Assembly (NCBI RefSeq): GCF_030265065.1
Contig: NC_080396.1
Span: forward strand, 47,109,501 to 47,173,500
From: Corythoichthys intestinalis
Lineage: Eukaryota; Chordata; Actinopteri; Syngnathiformes; Syngnathidae
Direction: 5' to 3'
Length of the DNA: 64,000 bases
A program made the translations under genes and the position numbers. The notes below the pieces were generated by a model that was not told the origin of the DNA, did no database searches, and saw only the letters and a program-made list of their open reading frames with translations. Shown here piece by piece: positions 22,964-34,925 of this stretch (position 1 is its first letter; the number at the start of each line of letters is the position of its first letter).

Positions 22964-23989
22964 GGTCTCATGACTACTTCTGCACTCCCCCTTTCCATCC
23001 CCCAGGCAGCAGAACAACAGTGTCATTTAACATGTGGAACATTGCTGTTCTCCATTGGGCACAATCTAGAACTACCCAAACTAGAGTTACACCCTTCTAT
23101 CCACTTCTTTTGTCCAGTTAGGGAAAGAAATGGAGTGCAAATAGTTCAGAATTGTTCTTGAGTCGACTTTTTTTTTTTTTTTTTACCCCCAGGCACTGTA
23201 TCTGTATATATCTTTCTCTGACTGGTATGCTTTTAGCTCTTACATTTGAAAACCAGCATCTACTGTACTATTTGGAGCCTTCCAGTATTACAATATTAGG
23301 GGCATTATCTTTTTGAAGGCTGGTGGTGTGATCCAATGGCTAGGTGTATAATTATGAACAGCAGGGGGCAGTATGTCTACACCAAATGCTGAGCAAATCG
23401 GCATTTACACACAGTCAGGTTTGTGTCTGCATATGAATTGAATTTAATTTGTCCCAAAAATAAAAATTGTTGATAGAACGATTAGTATTGTTTTCACATT
23501 ACATCTAACAACAACATTAAATCTAACAACAACATTTTAACAATGTAAAAAAAAAAAAAAAAAAAAACAGAACATTTGCTGATAGTTAAGCATAAAAAAA
23601 CTTTATAATTATACCATTATTTAACTAATTTGCTGCAATTGACAGCGAAAGACATAAAATCCATTTTAACTGGGATGGCTAGCATTGAATAATCATGTTT
23701 TAGTGGCATCGACGTTGACAGACGTCCAATCTGTTTTGACTGGGAGCTGTAGCAATTATCATTCGAACATTGCAGCATTTTTCAGCAATATTTATGAACT
23801 CACTAGCTGCCACTGATGGCACCAGCAAGGGCGGAGTTTGACTTTTGTGGCAGGGGGGCAAAAATGTTGATGACCCTGAAACGCAGTGTCAGCAATAAAA
23901 TTAATTTGCGAGATATATGCTCGGATAGTAGCTTAGCCAATGCTCGTACATATAGGCATTCCAGCTGTGTTTGTGTGCGTGCATGTGCA
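22964..23989. other. Upstream region of cdk15
   Basis: Presumed promoter/5' UTR side of cdk15. It contains poly-T near 23169, poly-A near 23549, and a degenerate member of the GACGTCCAAT palindromic family at about 23640-23820. No other coding sequence was recognised. Confidence 0.5.
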
Positions 23990-25231
23990 CAGTGGGGCAA
24001 ATAAGTATTTAGTCAACCACCAATTGTGTAAGTTCTCCTACTTGAAAAGATTAGAGAGGCCTGTAGTTGTCAACATGGGTAAACCTCAACCATGAGAGAC
24101 AGAATGTGAAAAACAAAACAAAACAGAAAATCACATTGCTTGATTTTTAAAGAATTCATTTCCAAATTAGAGTGGAAAATAACTATTTGGTCACCTACAA
24201 ACAAGCAAGATTTCTGGTTGTCAAAGAGGTCTAACTTCTTCTAGCGAGGTCTAACGAGGCTCCACTCGTTACCTGTATTAATGGCACCTGTTTTAACTCA
24301 TTATCGGTATAAAAGACACCTGTCCACAATCTCAGTCAGTCACACTCAAAACTCCACTATGGCCAAGACCAAAGAGCTGTCGAAGGACACCAGAGACAAA
24401 ATTGTAGACCTGCTGCAGGCTGGGAAGATAGGTATAACGCTTGGTGTAAAGAAATCAACTGTGGGAGCAATTATTAGAAAATGGAAGACATACAAGACCA
24501 CTGATAATCTCCCTCGATCTGGGGCTCCATGCAAGAACTCACCCTGTGGCGTCAAAATGATAACAAGAGCGGTGAGCAAAAATCCCAGAACCACACGGTG
24601 GGACCTAGTGAATGACCTGCAGAGAGCTGGGACCACAGTAACAAAGGCTACTATCAGCAACACAAGGCGCCGCCAGGGACTCAAATCCTGCACTGCCAGA
24701 CGTGTCCCCCTGCTGAAGCCAGTACACGTCCAGGCCCGTCTGCGGTTCGCTAGAGAGCATTTGGATGATCCAGAAGAGGACTGGGAGAATGTGTTATGGT
24801 CAGATGAAACCAAAATAGAACTTTTTGGTAGAAACACAGGTTCTCGTGTTCGGAAGAGAAGGAATACTGAATTGCATCCGAAGAACACCAGAAGGAGATC
24901 TGCATGGAGGAATGAGCCAAAATACCAGTAACAGTGTGTGAAAAGCTTGTGAAGAGTTACAGAAAATGTTTGGCCTCCGTTATTGCCAACAAAGGTTACA
25001 TAACAAAGTATTGAGATGAACTTTTGGTAATGACTAAATACTTATTTTCCACCATGATTTGCAAATAAATTCTTTAAAAACTAAACAATGTGATTTTCAG
25101 TTGTTTTTTTTCCAGATTCGGTCTCTCATGGTTGAGGTTTATCCATGTTGACAATTACAGGCATCTCTAATATTTTCAAGTGGGAGAACTTGCACAATTA
25201 GTGGTTGACTAAATACTTATTTGCCCCACTG
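23990..25231 (+). mobile_element. Tc1-like transposon, family A, copy 2 (internally deleted)
   Basis: 1242 bases with the same inverted ends as 14631-16218. The frame 24281-24931 encodes the DNA-binding domain and the first catalytic region ([11 protein letters not shown]), then jumps directly from the codons for NTELHPKN to the very C-terminal region. About 330 bases holding the second and third catalytic residues are absent. A further four-codon gap lies in the helix-turn-helix region. The left flank is CA rather than TA. Confidence 0.9.
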
Positions 25232-25249
25232 TAAGCGCCCACGTTTTTC

Positions 25250-25338
25250 TGTCTTACCAAGTGGAGAAGTAGACGCTGCATCCGTTTTGACGGAATATTC
25301 CAGCCAGGAACATTTATAATAATATGTTGAAAATGAGC

Positions 25339-25372
<34 letters not shown>

Positions 25373-25855
25373 GTTTCCCATCATTTTTTAGGGTTAACGT
25401 CTTTAGTCGAGCAAACCGAAACTCTGCTCACCCTTTTGGCGGTGCTCTCTGTCGTTTCATGGTCCACATCTTCAATCCTTCGTTCTTGCTCAGTAGTTTT
25501 TGTTGCATTTGAAAGCTTAGGTTTGAAAAAATTGTGTATATCCATCTTGCCTCTTCTGTCCTCAGGTGTTTTTTGGGGGGGCTAAGAAAAGCAAATGACC
25601 GTCTGTAAGGTGCTAGTCACATGATCTGTTTGAAAAAATTTTTTGACCCATTATAAATTTTTTTTTGTTCATTTGAATCCGTTTTGTTGTTTGTTTTATT
25701 GCTTTCCAACTTTTATAGACAGGATTTTACCGGCAAAGTCTTAATTTTAATATCATACATTGGAAAGTCATTTACATGCAATGACATATTCGGCCACCGG
25801 GGGGAGGGCAGACTAGGCCCTCCTCAAACCCCCCTTAATCTCTGCGTATGGGCAC
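25250..25855 (-). repeat. Dispersed repeat, copy 2 of 2
   Basis: Inverted relative of 2230-2851, with a 30-base poly-T run (25341-25370) in the middle. On the minus strand a short peptide with FFKPKLSNATKTTEQE can be read, suggestive of a transposase leader, but no long frame exists. Confidence 0.6.
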
Positions 25856-26045
25856 CAGACGTCCAATCGTTTTGAAGTGTGGGATTTGGCAGGGAACAGA
25901 GAAATGTTCATTCGCTGCCACCCTCCCAGTTCAAATAGGTTGGACATCTACTAGTGACATTCAAATTCATAGCAGAAGAATGGGAAAAAAGTGTCATGAT
26001 TGGACGTCTGTCATCGTCAATGGTACTAAAAGAATTCATGCATGG
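25856..26045. repeat. Member of the GACGTCCAAT repeat family
   Basis: Contains CCAGACGTCCAATCG and, about 140 bases on, GATTGGACGTCTGTC in inverse order, plus a central CACCCTCCCAGTTCAAAT block typical of this fish repeat. Confidence 0.6.
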
Positions 26046-26797
26046 TGATGGGTTTGCTGAGAGAGGCGCAGGTAGGAAATAGTTTTGCATCCTCGACAGT
26101 CCACTGTGACAGCCCCTGGCAACGAGATGAGAAACGAGGCAGCGACGGGGCCGTAATTGGACGATGGGAGGATGAGGTGGTGATGGTGGGGGGCGAAGGA
26201 GGAAGAAGGACGGGAGGATGGTAGACAAAGGCAGCGGGCGACGGCGCGAGTAGACGGTTGGGGGAGGTCGCCGTTGAGGGAGGGGAGGGGAAGGACAGGC
26301 CGAGGGAGCTTTCTGTCTGTCTCATTTCTCCTGCAGCCAATTTTTTATAATGTGGCGTTCACACAGCTACACACAGGCAATTAGAGACGTGCGTGAACTG
26401 AAATTTTTCCACAAAGTTGAAAATTTGACAAATCTGTTATTCTAAATGTGGCACTAAATAGGTACAATTATGGAGAGCAAGTAACATGTCATGTTACAAT
26501 ATCAAAGCCAAAATTTTTAGAGAAGAGATTTTTGGTCCTTTTTTCCCAGTGAAATCTTATTTTGATGAGTGAAAGGCAGCATATTTAGAAAACACACAGT
26601 AATATCTGGTTATTTCTGTTGGTTATATGGCTTTCTCTATGGTTCTCTCTATGGTTCTCTTCAGGTAGTTCTCTGCATGAAGTCTGATCATAGTTGCTCA
26701 TATCAAATGCAGGTCAACCTTCCACTTAGCAAACTACTTTGCAGAAAGTAAACCCCCCGAAAATGATTAATGTACAATATGCTATAAATACAGAGTA
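26046..26797. other. Intergenic; GC-rich patch then AT-rich sequence
   Basis: Bases 26080-26330 are GC-rich and purine-biased on the plus strand. They could be a distal cdk15 promoter or 5' exon, but nothing in the sequence proves this. The rest has no recognisable feature. Confidence 0.35.
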
Positions 26798-27395
26798 CAG
26801 TGGTGTGAAAAAGTTTCTAAACCTTTTGGAATTTCTTACATTTCTGCATAAAATCACCATCAAATGTGATCTGATCTTTGTCAAAATCACGCAGATGAAG
26901 AAACAGTGTCTGCTTTAACTAAAACCAACGAAACATTTAGAGGTTTTCATATATTAATGAGGATAGTATGCAAACAATGACAGAAGGGGGAAAAATAATT
27001 AAGTGAGCCATCACATTAAATATTTTGTGCCCCCCTCTTTGGCAGCAATAACATCAACCAGACACTTCCTGTAGCTGCAGATCAGTCTGGCACATCGACC
27101 AGGACTAATCTTGGCCCATTCTTCTCTACAAAACTGCTGTAGTTCAGTCAGATTCCTGGGATGTCTGGCATGAATCGCTGTCTTTGGGTCATGCCACAGC
27201 ATCTCAATGGGGTTCAAGTCTGGACTTTGACTTGGCCACTTCAGAACGTGCATTTTGTTCTTTTGAAACCATTCTGAAGTTGATTTACTTCTGTGTTTTG
27301 GATCATTTTCTTGTTGCAGCATCCATCCTCTTTTTAGCTTCAATTCTCTGAAATAGGGCCTCATGTTTTCCTGCAAAACATCCTGTTAACTTTGA
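26798..27395 (-). mobile_element. Tc1-like transposon, family C, truncated
   Basis: The left end CAGTGGTGTGAAAAAGTTTC follows TA. The minus-strand frame 27376-27011 encodes the C-terminal third of a Tc1 transposase (LQQENDPKHRSKST and [13 protein letters not shown]). The first aspartate position reads E (QQEND) instead of the usual D. The N-terminal two thirds and the other inverted end are missing. Confidence 0.85.
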
Positions 27396-27599
27396 TACTC
27401 GTATGTAGATACATACGTACATATATATTAGGGCCAGCAAAATAAAAGTGTTCAATCATACAATTAATCACAGAAAATTGTAGCATTAATTAAGTAAGGC
27501 TCAATTGCACAATAATTTTTTACAGCTAATGCTCTTTTGCCTTACCGGTGGATGGTTAGTTGGCGCAGGTTGCTGTATGGTCATTGATCAGGTCATATA

Positions 27600-29209
27600 C
27601 AGTGCCTTGCAAAAGTATTCGGCCCCCTTGAACCTTGCAACCTTTCGCCACATTTCAGGCTTCAAACATAAAGATATAAAATTTTAATTTTTTGTCAAGA
27701 ATCAACAACAAGTGGGACACAATCGTGAAGTGGAACAAAATTTATTGGATAATTTAAACTTTTTTAACAAATAAAAAACTGAAAAGTGGGGCGTGCAATA
27801 TTATTCGGCCCCCTTGCGTTAATACTTTGTAGCGCCACCTTTTGCTCCAATTACAGCTGCAAGTGGCTTGGGGTATGTTTCTATCAGTTTTGCACATCGA
27901 GAGACTGACATTCTTGCCCATTCTTCCTTGCAAAACAGCTCGAGCTCAGTGAGGTTGGATGGAGAGTGTTTGTGAACAGCAGTCTTCAGCTCTTTCCACA
28001 GATTCTCGATTGGATTAAGGTCTGGACTTTGACTTGGCCATTCTAACACCTGGATACGTTTATTTTTGAACCATTCCATTGTAGATTTGGCTTTATGTTT
28101 TGGATCATTGTCCTGTTGGAAGATAAATCTCCGTCCCAGTCAACAGGTTTTCTTCCAGAATGTTCCTGTATTTGGCTGCATCCATCTTCCCGTCAATTTT
28201 AACCATCTTCCCTGTCCCTGCTGAAGAAAAGCAGGCCCAAACCATGATGCTGCCACCACCATGTTTGACAGTTGGGATGGTGTGTTCAGGGTGATGAGCT
28301 GTATTGCTTTTACGCCAAACATATCGTTTTGCATTGTGGCCAAAAAGTTCAATTTTGGTTTCATCTGACCAGAGCACCTTCTTCCACATGTTTGGTGTGT
28401 CTCCCAGGTGGCTTGTAGCAAACTTTAAACGAGACTTTTAATGGATATCTTTGAGAAATGGCTTTCTTCTTGCCACTCTTCCATAAAGGCCAGATTTGTG
28501 CAGTGTACGACTGATTGTTGTCCTATGGACAGACTCTCCCACCTCAGCTGTAGATCTCTGCAGTTCATCCAGAGTGATCATGGGCCTCTTTGTTGCATCT
28601 CTGATCAGTTTTCTCCTTGTTTGAGAAGAAAGTTTAGAAGGACGGCCGGGTCTTGGTAGATTTGCAGTGGTCTGATGCTCCTTCCATTTCAATATGATGG
28701 CTTGCACAGTGCTCCTTGAGATGTTTAACGCTTGGGGAAATCTTTTTGTATCCAAATCCGGCTTTAAACTTCTCCACAACAGTATCTCGGACCTGCCTGG
28801 TGTGTTCCTTGGTTTTCATAATGCTCTCTGCACTTTGACAGAACCCTGAGACTATCACAGAGCAGGTGCATTTATACGGAGACTTGATTACACACAGGTG
28901 GATTCTAGTTATCATCATCGGTCATTTAGGACAACATTGGATCATTCAGAGATCCTCACTGAACTTCTGGAGTGAGTTTGCTGCACTGAAAGTAAAGGGG
29001 CCGAATAATATTGCACGCCCCACTTTTCAGTTTTTTATTTGTTAAAAAAGTTTAAATTATCCAATAAATGTTGTTCCACTTCACGATTGTGTCCCCCTTG
29101 TTGTTGATTCTTGACAAAAAAATTAAATTTCATATCTTTATGTTTGAAGCCTGAAATGTGGCGAAAGGTTGCAAGATTCAAGGGGGCCGAATACTTTTGC
29201 AAGGCACTG
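27600..29209 (-). mobile_element. Tc1-like transposon, family B, copy 1 (defective)
   Basis: 1610 bases between TA dinucleotides with inverted ends of about 200 bases starting CAGTGCCTTGCAAAAGTATT. The minus strand carries the whole transposase, but split over three frame segments (28779-28438, 28389-28105, 28079-27819). Compared with the intact copy at 40348-41975 it has a few frame breaks, including loss of about 20 bases before the QQDNDPKH region. Confidence 0.92.
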
Positions 29210-29834
29210 TATGTGGCACTGCAAAGATGAGTGAGCAGACTTTGACTGGTGTGATTGGCTCCATTATTGACAGTAAATTCAACTTCAAAAATAATTCCAA
29301 GTGACATTGATTATCATCAGAATCAACTTTGAAATACCATATCAAATTGAAAAAATGTTTTGGAAGACCTCAGTGCTTAATCATAACTACCTTGGGATAG
29401 CTACTCTACGTACACCCACGATCATATATTTTGAGACTTTTACCCATTCAGTTGAATGAGAAACCTTCAACTCAGGGTGTACAATACATTTTGTTGCATT
29501 ATGTTTATGGGTACATAAGATCATTGTATCATATCATTGCAGAATTGCTTGAAACATATGCTTAGCTCTTACTTTACGATGCCAGGTTTTGAGCAAGTAA
29601 GTGTAACTACTAGCATTAAGGTAAAGAAATGAATATCTTTAAAACATCTTTGAATGACATTTTGAAAGTAGGAAGGATGATACCTGTATGCCAATTTATT
29701 TGGGTCTTTTTAAACATATCAGTCATTCGAATACTGCGAGCACTTAATTGTGACTAATTAGATTTCAAATATGTGAGCAATCTGATTTCAAAATGTATGA
29801 AAAATGAGTATATTCAACGATCCATCTACCGCGT
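29210..29834. other. Intergenic, nothing recognised
   Basis: AT-rich sequence without coding or transposon signatures. Confidence 0.5.
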
Positions 29835-30405
29835 ATCTGAGGTCGTGTCACGGGGAAGCCCACACTATCCTCTTCCTAGTAAATTAATCCAGTTCCTCCA
29901 GGGAGATCCCGGTCTCCATGGCCTTGCCGAACTCTTCACATGTCTCGGTGACCACCAGAGATGAATTCTTCTTGGCCAGTCTGTAACCATCAGCTGCCTA
30001 TGGACTCCCACAGGCCTAAAAGGTCAGCTAGGACTCCTTCTTCAGCTTGATGGCATCCCTTACAGCTGGTCTACACCAATAGGTTCTGGGTATGATGCTG
30101 CGGCTAGCACCGACTACCTTACAGCTGTAGATCCAGTAAGACACCTTAGCAATAGCAATGCGGAACATTGTCCACTCAGACTCAATGTCCCACGCCCCTC
30201 CACAGACGTGGGTGAAGTTCTGCCGGAGGTGGGAATGAAAGCTCCTCCTAACAGGGGACCCCGCCAAGCGTTTGCAGCAAAGCCTAACAAAACGCTTGGG
30301 TTTGCCGGGCCGGCCTTGCATCTTCTTACACCATCAGAGCCAACTCACCACCAGACGGTGATCAGTTGACAGCTCCGCCCCTCTATTCACCCGAGTGTCC
30401 AATTC
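29835..30405 (-). mobile_element. LINE fragment (L2/CR1-like)
   Basis: The minus strand encodes a piece of the linker between the endonuclease and reverse transcriptase of a fish LINE: GRPGKPKRFVRLCCKRLAGS, then IESEWTMFRIAI and PAVRDAIKLKKES. The same region occurs in the longer LINE at 54-56.5 kb. Both ends are missing and the frame is interrupted. Confidence 0.75.
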
Positions 30406-30815
30406 AGAGTTAAAATATACACAATGCATTTTGGAGGAATGCAAACCATGAGTACATCTAAAGTTGAGGCTTGATGTTGAAGAAGGATTTTAATTGCTGT
30501 AATTATCCTAAGAAACGTGAGAATTTTCTTAAGTTGTCTCTGGCCTCCAAGCACGTAACGCTGCAAACTAGCATTGCTGCCTGACTTAAAGTGCGTACGA
30601 CATGAGAAAAAGTCTTAAATAGGATTATTATGTGAATTACAATCATATTTTGAAACGATTCGACTATATACGATAATATAGCATAGCGCAGATGACGAGA
30701 AATTAGTCTTTTAATCTGCCGGTCAGCCACGCCTACCATTATAGGGCTCTAGCGTCCCCAACAGGTGGATGACGTCAGCGGAGTCACGATTTCATCTGAT
30801 TTAGTATGCATCCCA

Positions 30816-31135
30816 TTGAGGGGGAATTATTCACAACGAGGAAAACACGACGAAGAGAGCCGCAAAATGTCATTGTTTCAGTCTCTCTACTCCAATGTTT
30901 TTACAGGATATTCTTTTTGTCCAAGTATTTTCCCCAATAGCTAAATAAATGGCTTGAAAAGGACCAGTCAGCCCGTTGAGGGGGAATTATTCAGAACGAG
31001 GAAAACGTGACGAAGAGAGCCGCAAAATGTCGTTCTTTCAGTCTCTCTACTCCAATATTTTTACAGGATATTATTTTTTATCCAAGTATTTTCCCCCAAT
31101 AGCTAAATAAATAGCATGGTCATGACAAATAACAG
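30816..31135. repeat. Tandem duplication, unit 160 bases
   Basis: The block starting TTGAGGGGGAATTATTC at 30816 recurs at 30976 with few differences, so two 160-base units lie head to tail. The function is unknown. It lies just left of the THAP/YqaJ-type element. Confidence 0.85.
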
Positions 31136-31616
31136 TCTTGTGCTAAATGGAATATGAAATAATAAAAATGTATTTATTCGAGACAACATGGGAAAATTAC
31201 TCCATAATGGTCAAAACTGTCGACTTCACCTTTACTGTCGCACCTCCTGAACAATATTTTATGCCACCTAAATCGGGCTTATGTCATTCCCTTCCCCGGC
31301 TTCGGAGAATGTAAACAAACCAAGATGCGTGACAGCTAGCCGGCACGCTAACCCAACCGAGTGATGTTTCAAAGTCTTCGAAGCGGAAAATCCCACATAA
31401 CTAGCCCGGATCATTTCACATGACGAGTGGGTTGTCGATTTTTAACTCAAAGTTGCAATTTCTGATCGTTTGAAAAATTTGACAGAACACCAGGCACTTG
31501 AAGAGGGGAATAACCCGAGTATATACCCTACCCACCGACGTCACAAAACCACGTGCTCGCTGTATGGTTCCGCCCACTTGTCCGTCATTTTGTCTCTGTA
31601 TTAGCATTGGTTTCAA

Positions 31617-31956
31617 TTGATCGAGGAATTTAAAATGCATTTCATGGAAGACCCGGTGCTTTCTGATGCCGTAAACTCACTGGATGTGTTGCATAAAAGG
31701 CGTTATGTGGAAAAGCTTCGTTCTATACAGTCGCCAGATCCATATTTGATGCCTAAATCGATGATTTTTGACCGGCTGCCTTCGCCGTCTCTGCCTGACC
31801 CTGATATTTACAACTATCTTGTCCACACAAAATCAGCCTATTCTCACGAAAGTTTGAAAAACTTTAAGAGCTTGGAGGCTTATAAATGCTACGTTGCTGG
31901 TTGGGTGAAACAGGTCCTCGTACACGAAAATTCGGCAGGAATCTTGTGCTCGGAAG
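31617..31956 (+). CDS. N-terminal exon of a transposon-linked YqaJ/SWIM-type protein
   Basis: Opens at 31617 and runs to a consensus donor (GAAG|GTGAGT) at 31957. The peptide contains RRYVEKLRSIQSPDPYLMP, DPDIYNYLVHTKSAYS and KSLEAYKCYVAGWVKQVLV. These match my recollection of the N-terminus of the abundant fish proteins that carry a SWIM finger and a YqaJ exonuclease domain further on. Those downstream domains are not present here, so the protein is a stump. The start could also be one of the next two ATGs. Identification is from memory of the family, not from a search. Confidence 0.5.
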
Positions 31957-32189
31957 GTGAGTTACGAAATTTTCAATTCAAAATCTTTTATTCTTGCTAA
32001 CATCCACTGTCAAGTCTAATGTATTTCATGTCATTTGTCAATGGAGCTAGGGCTTTTAATGTTTATATGGATTAGCGATAGCACTCTCACTACATACATA
32101 CGTGTATGTTGTCGGCGATTAGCCTAGCAATGATCTTAATTGTGGTTGTCAGCCCAAAACCCTCTAAATATATATTAAATGCATCTTAC

Positions 32190-32369
32190 CAGATATAAAA
32201 TGACTACTACATAATCTGTGGTAATCGTTTGGAGCCCAGTTTTCTCGTCGAATTGCAGCAGCCCATCTCGCTCTCTCCTCTCCGTGTCTCTCGGAATCCG
32301 GTAGAACTTCAAGTCTCTCCGTCTATCTTCTCTGTTATTGCAACCGACCGCCACACACGCCTTCACCAT
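32190..32369 (-). pseudogene. THAP zinc-finger exon of a DNA transposon, one frame break
   Basis: Starts MVKACVAVGCNNREDRR with the THAP C-x4-C pair, then FYRIP. After one missing base near codon 37 it continues RWAAAIRRENWAPNDYHRLC, then SSHF (C-x2-H) and a GTAAGA donor at 32189. All four zinc ligands are visible, but a one-base deletion breaks the frame. It faces the exon at 31617-31956. Confidence 0.7.
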
Positions 32370-32522
32370 TTTGATTATTAATGTTAACGAGCAGAAAAAC
32401 ACGCCGTAAATAGGAGGAATGTACGTAGCCGTAACAGGTCAACACGATGTGTTGACGGACAAGTGGGCGGCACCAGTCAGGAGAGCGGAGTTGTGACGTC
32501 ACGTGGGTAGGGTCTATACTAG

Positions 32523-34785
32523 TAGTGCTCTCCCGTCGGGGGGATGTGCGACAAGCCGCCGGTCGTCGGCCGAGGGGACAAGGAGCATGTCACAAAATGC
32601 AAGCCACCTACATACTAAAATGATCCCAGTATTTGACATTATACAAAACACGATGTTTACTCACTTTCTCGTAAGTCCCATGGTCCCACAGTAGTAGGGC
32701 TTGTTTTGGCCAATATCCACCGGTGAATGTGAACCTTTTGAAACCCCTAAAAGGCGCACACGCCTCTCCCTCCTACAGCAAGATTTTTCTGCAGCTGTTT
32801 GGCTGGCGTGATGCGAACAATAAACGTATCAATCCGCAAAATCAGCTGAATCCTTAGTACATACAACAGTACGGTTGTATAGTGAAGAGGACTCCTTCCA
32901 CGTCACAGCGCCCTCTTTCTCAACTCCAGACTGTTGCCGGAAGTCACTCATTTTCATGGCATGGGATTCAAAAAACAAAATAAATATAGCGATCGCTTCC
33001 ACACACATCCAAGCGGTCCATTTCATTCAGGAGCATAAAATACCGCGTGTATTATGAAATAAACATGCTTTTTCCTGTCACAGGCATTTTAACTGTTGAG
33101 CAGACGATAGGGAGCCAGTAAAGAAGAGTTAGCCATTGCACTTGATGAAGGGAGAGCCACTTTCATGTCATGTCTGTTCCACGTCACGTCTCAACACCAT
33201 CAGGACGTGAGGAGGAAGAAGGAGAAGGTGGTTTAATTGATTTCCTAATTTTCCTCATGAAAGAGCCAGCAGGTCAGCTAAGAGCAGGAGTGAGCGAAAG
33301 AGCAACCGTCTGAAACCAGCGTTAAAAGCTTTGCCAGTGAAGCATGAAGATGTGTGTGTGCGTGTGTGACCTTGTCTTGGTGGTACGTGTGTGACAATGC
33401 ATGTGTACCAGTGTGCGTGTCTGTGCAAAAATAAAAAAGGGAACCTTGAAACCGTCTTACTTCCCTCCTCCATGTTTTTCTTGCTCTTTCTAATTTAAAC
33501 ACATCCTTGCTCTCCCATACGATTTTCCAGTCAGTGCTTGTTTTGTTGACTTCTTGTGTTCACACCTTAGATAACCTTTAAAAGCTGTAACAAGCGTTCG
33601 AATGAAATTCTCGTTAACGCAGACACGGTATATGTCATTGCCAAGACAAATTTGTTGAGAGTTTAAATTTTGAATGGTGCCAATAGGCATGCTAAAGCAT
33701 AGAAGTGTTTTGAAATGTTTGTAAATGGGCAGAAAGGAAATGATCTACCACTGATCTACACTGAAATGATGAGGAAAAACTTGTACCGCAAAAGATACGG
33801 GTGTGTTTCAAAGTCTTTTAAAAAAATATTTAAGATGAACCTCTGGTTGAGGGAGATAAATCCTGTGTATGTTGTTGATAGTTGTGCGGTGAAGATCCCA
33901 AAAAGCAGTAAATACTTTTAAAAAGATAAGGAACCCAACCTCCATCGTCAGGTTGCCTGAATCATTTTTCTCATTGATATGTTGAAAATGTTTAGGCTGG
34001 CTTTTTTGTGCCTTTAGCATTCACTTCCTTTGAAAAATGACAATTTTATTAGTAATGGAGCCGTATTTTGATGTAGCTCCCAGGATAACGGTTTACCCTA
34101 TGTAATACTAGTAATACTTTTTTTTTTCTCATAGTACCAGTACGACTTTAACATCATAGTCCCCTTTTTTCCTTCCCGTTTAGTTTGCCGTAATCCTCCG
34201 TTGTAGTGACCTTGTATATGGATCAATATTTGTTACTCATGGCATGACGCCCTGTCACGCAGCTCCATCTAGTGGATGCATAACACAACTCCAACCACTA
34301 CTACTACTGCGCCTTATAATGCGATGCGCCCTATATATGATAAGTTTTAAAATAAGCCAGCCACATCATACTCTGATGTGTCTAATCATGTGGAAAATAC
34401 AGTAATTTGTACATGAATCCTGCCGATCATAGAGTGGAATGCTCCTATGGGCCTATGATGCCAAATCAGATAGCACGCTAAGTTGGTTTTAGCAAGCAAG
34501 ATTGCATTTTGTTAGAATTTATACACTAGAGAAAATGTTTTCCACAAGCCCCATAATGGAAGTTTGTCCTTTTATAAGTGTAAAATACAGTATATTATAT
34601 TGTATATCACATTGTAATTTTGCTTCTGTGCGTTTTCTTCATGTGTCACACATCAAATGCAAGCAGCCTGTAAGCCAAGCTCAGTCACAAAGCCTAGACA
34701 GCGTATAGTGTATACTCCGTGTTTGGTTAGAACAATCCCAACCAAACAAGCACTGAGCTTAGACTTTTTGGAGTTCTATTTTATG
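32523..34785. other. Intergenic, repeat debris only
   Basis: No gene recognised. Near 34308 there is a GCGCCTTATAATGCGATGCG stretch typical of a dispersed fish repeat, and 33345-33430 is GT-rich. Confidence 0.45.
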
Positions 34786-34925
34786 AATGTGGTAACTCAT
34801 TTGCTGCCATTGACAGCAAGACATCCAATCCATTTGAACTGGGTGACCTGGCAGCAATCATTCACTGCCCTCCCAGATCAAACGGATTAGACCTCTATCA
34901 CTGTCACTAGCAGTGAATGAGTTGA
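34786..34925. repeat. Member of the palindromic GACGTCCAAT-type family
   Basis: Reads CATTTGCTGCCATTGACAGC to CACTAGCAGTGAATGAGTTG, an imperfect palindrome with a central CCCTCCCAGATCAAACG block. Confidence 0.55.

Larger units (their letters stand above)
31517..32522. mobile_element. Two-gene DNA transposon, internally deleted (THAP + YqaJ/SWIM type)
   Basis: The left end (from 31517, ACCCTACCCACCGACGTCAC) and the right end (inverse, ACCCTACCCACGTGACGTCA) are inverted repeats; the similarity returns at CCGCCCACTTGTCCGTCA. Inside are two convergent coding exons, one starting near each end and each ending in a splice donor, with no further exons. This looks like a deletion derivative of a larger transposon with two genes read inward. 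The THAP finger suggests a Kolobok- or P-like transposase, but the superfamily is not established here. Confidence 0.55.

Noticed and set aside
26026-26340. Proline/serine-rich minus-strand frame as a cdk15 upstream exon
   Set aside because: Composition is a by-product of a GC-rich purine tract; no conserved residues and no way to join it to exon 1 with confidence.
33345-33430. GT-rich stretch as a regulatory Z-DNA element
   Set aside because: It is an interrupted simple repeat with no supporting context.
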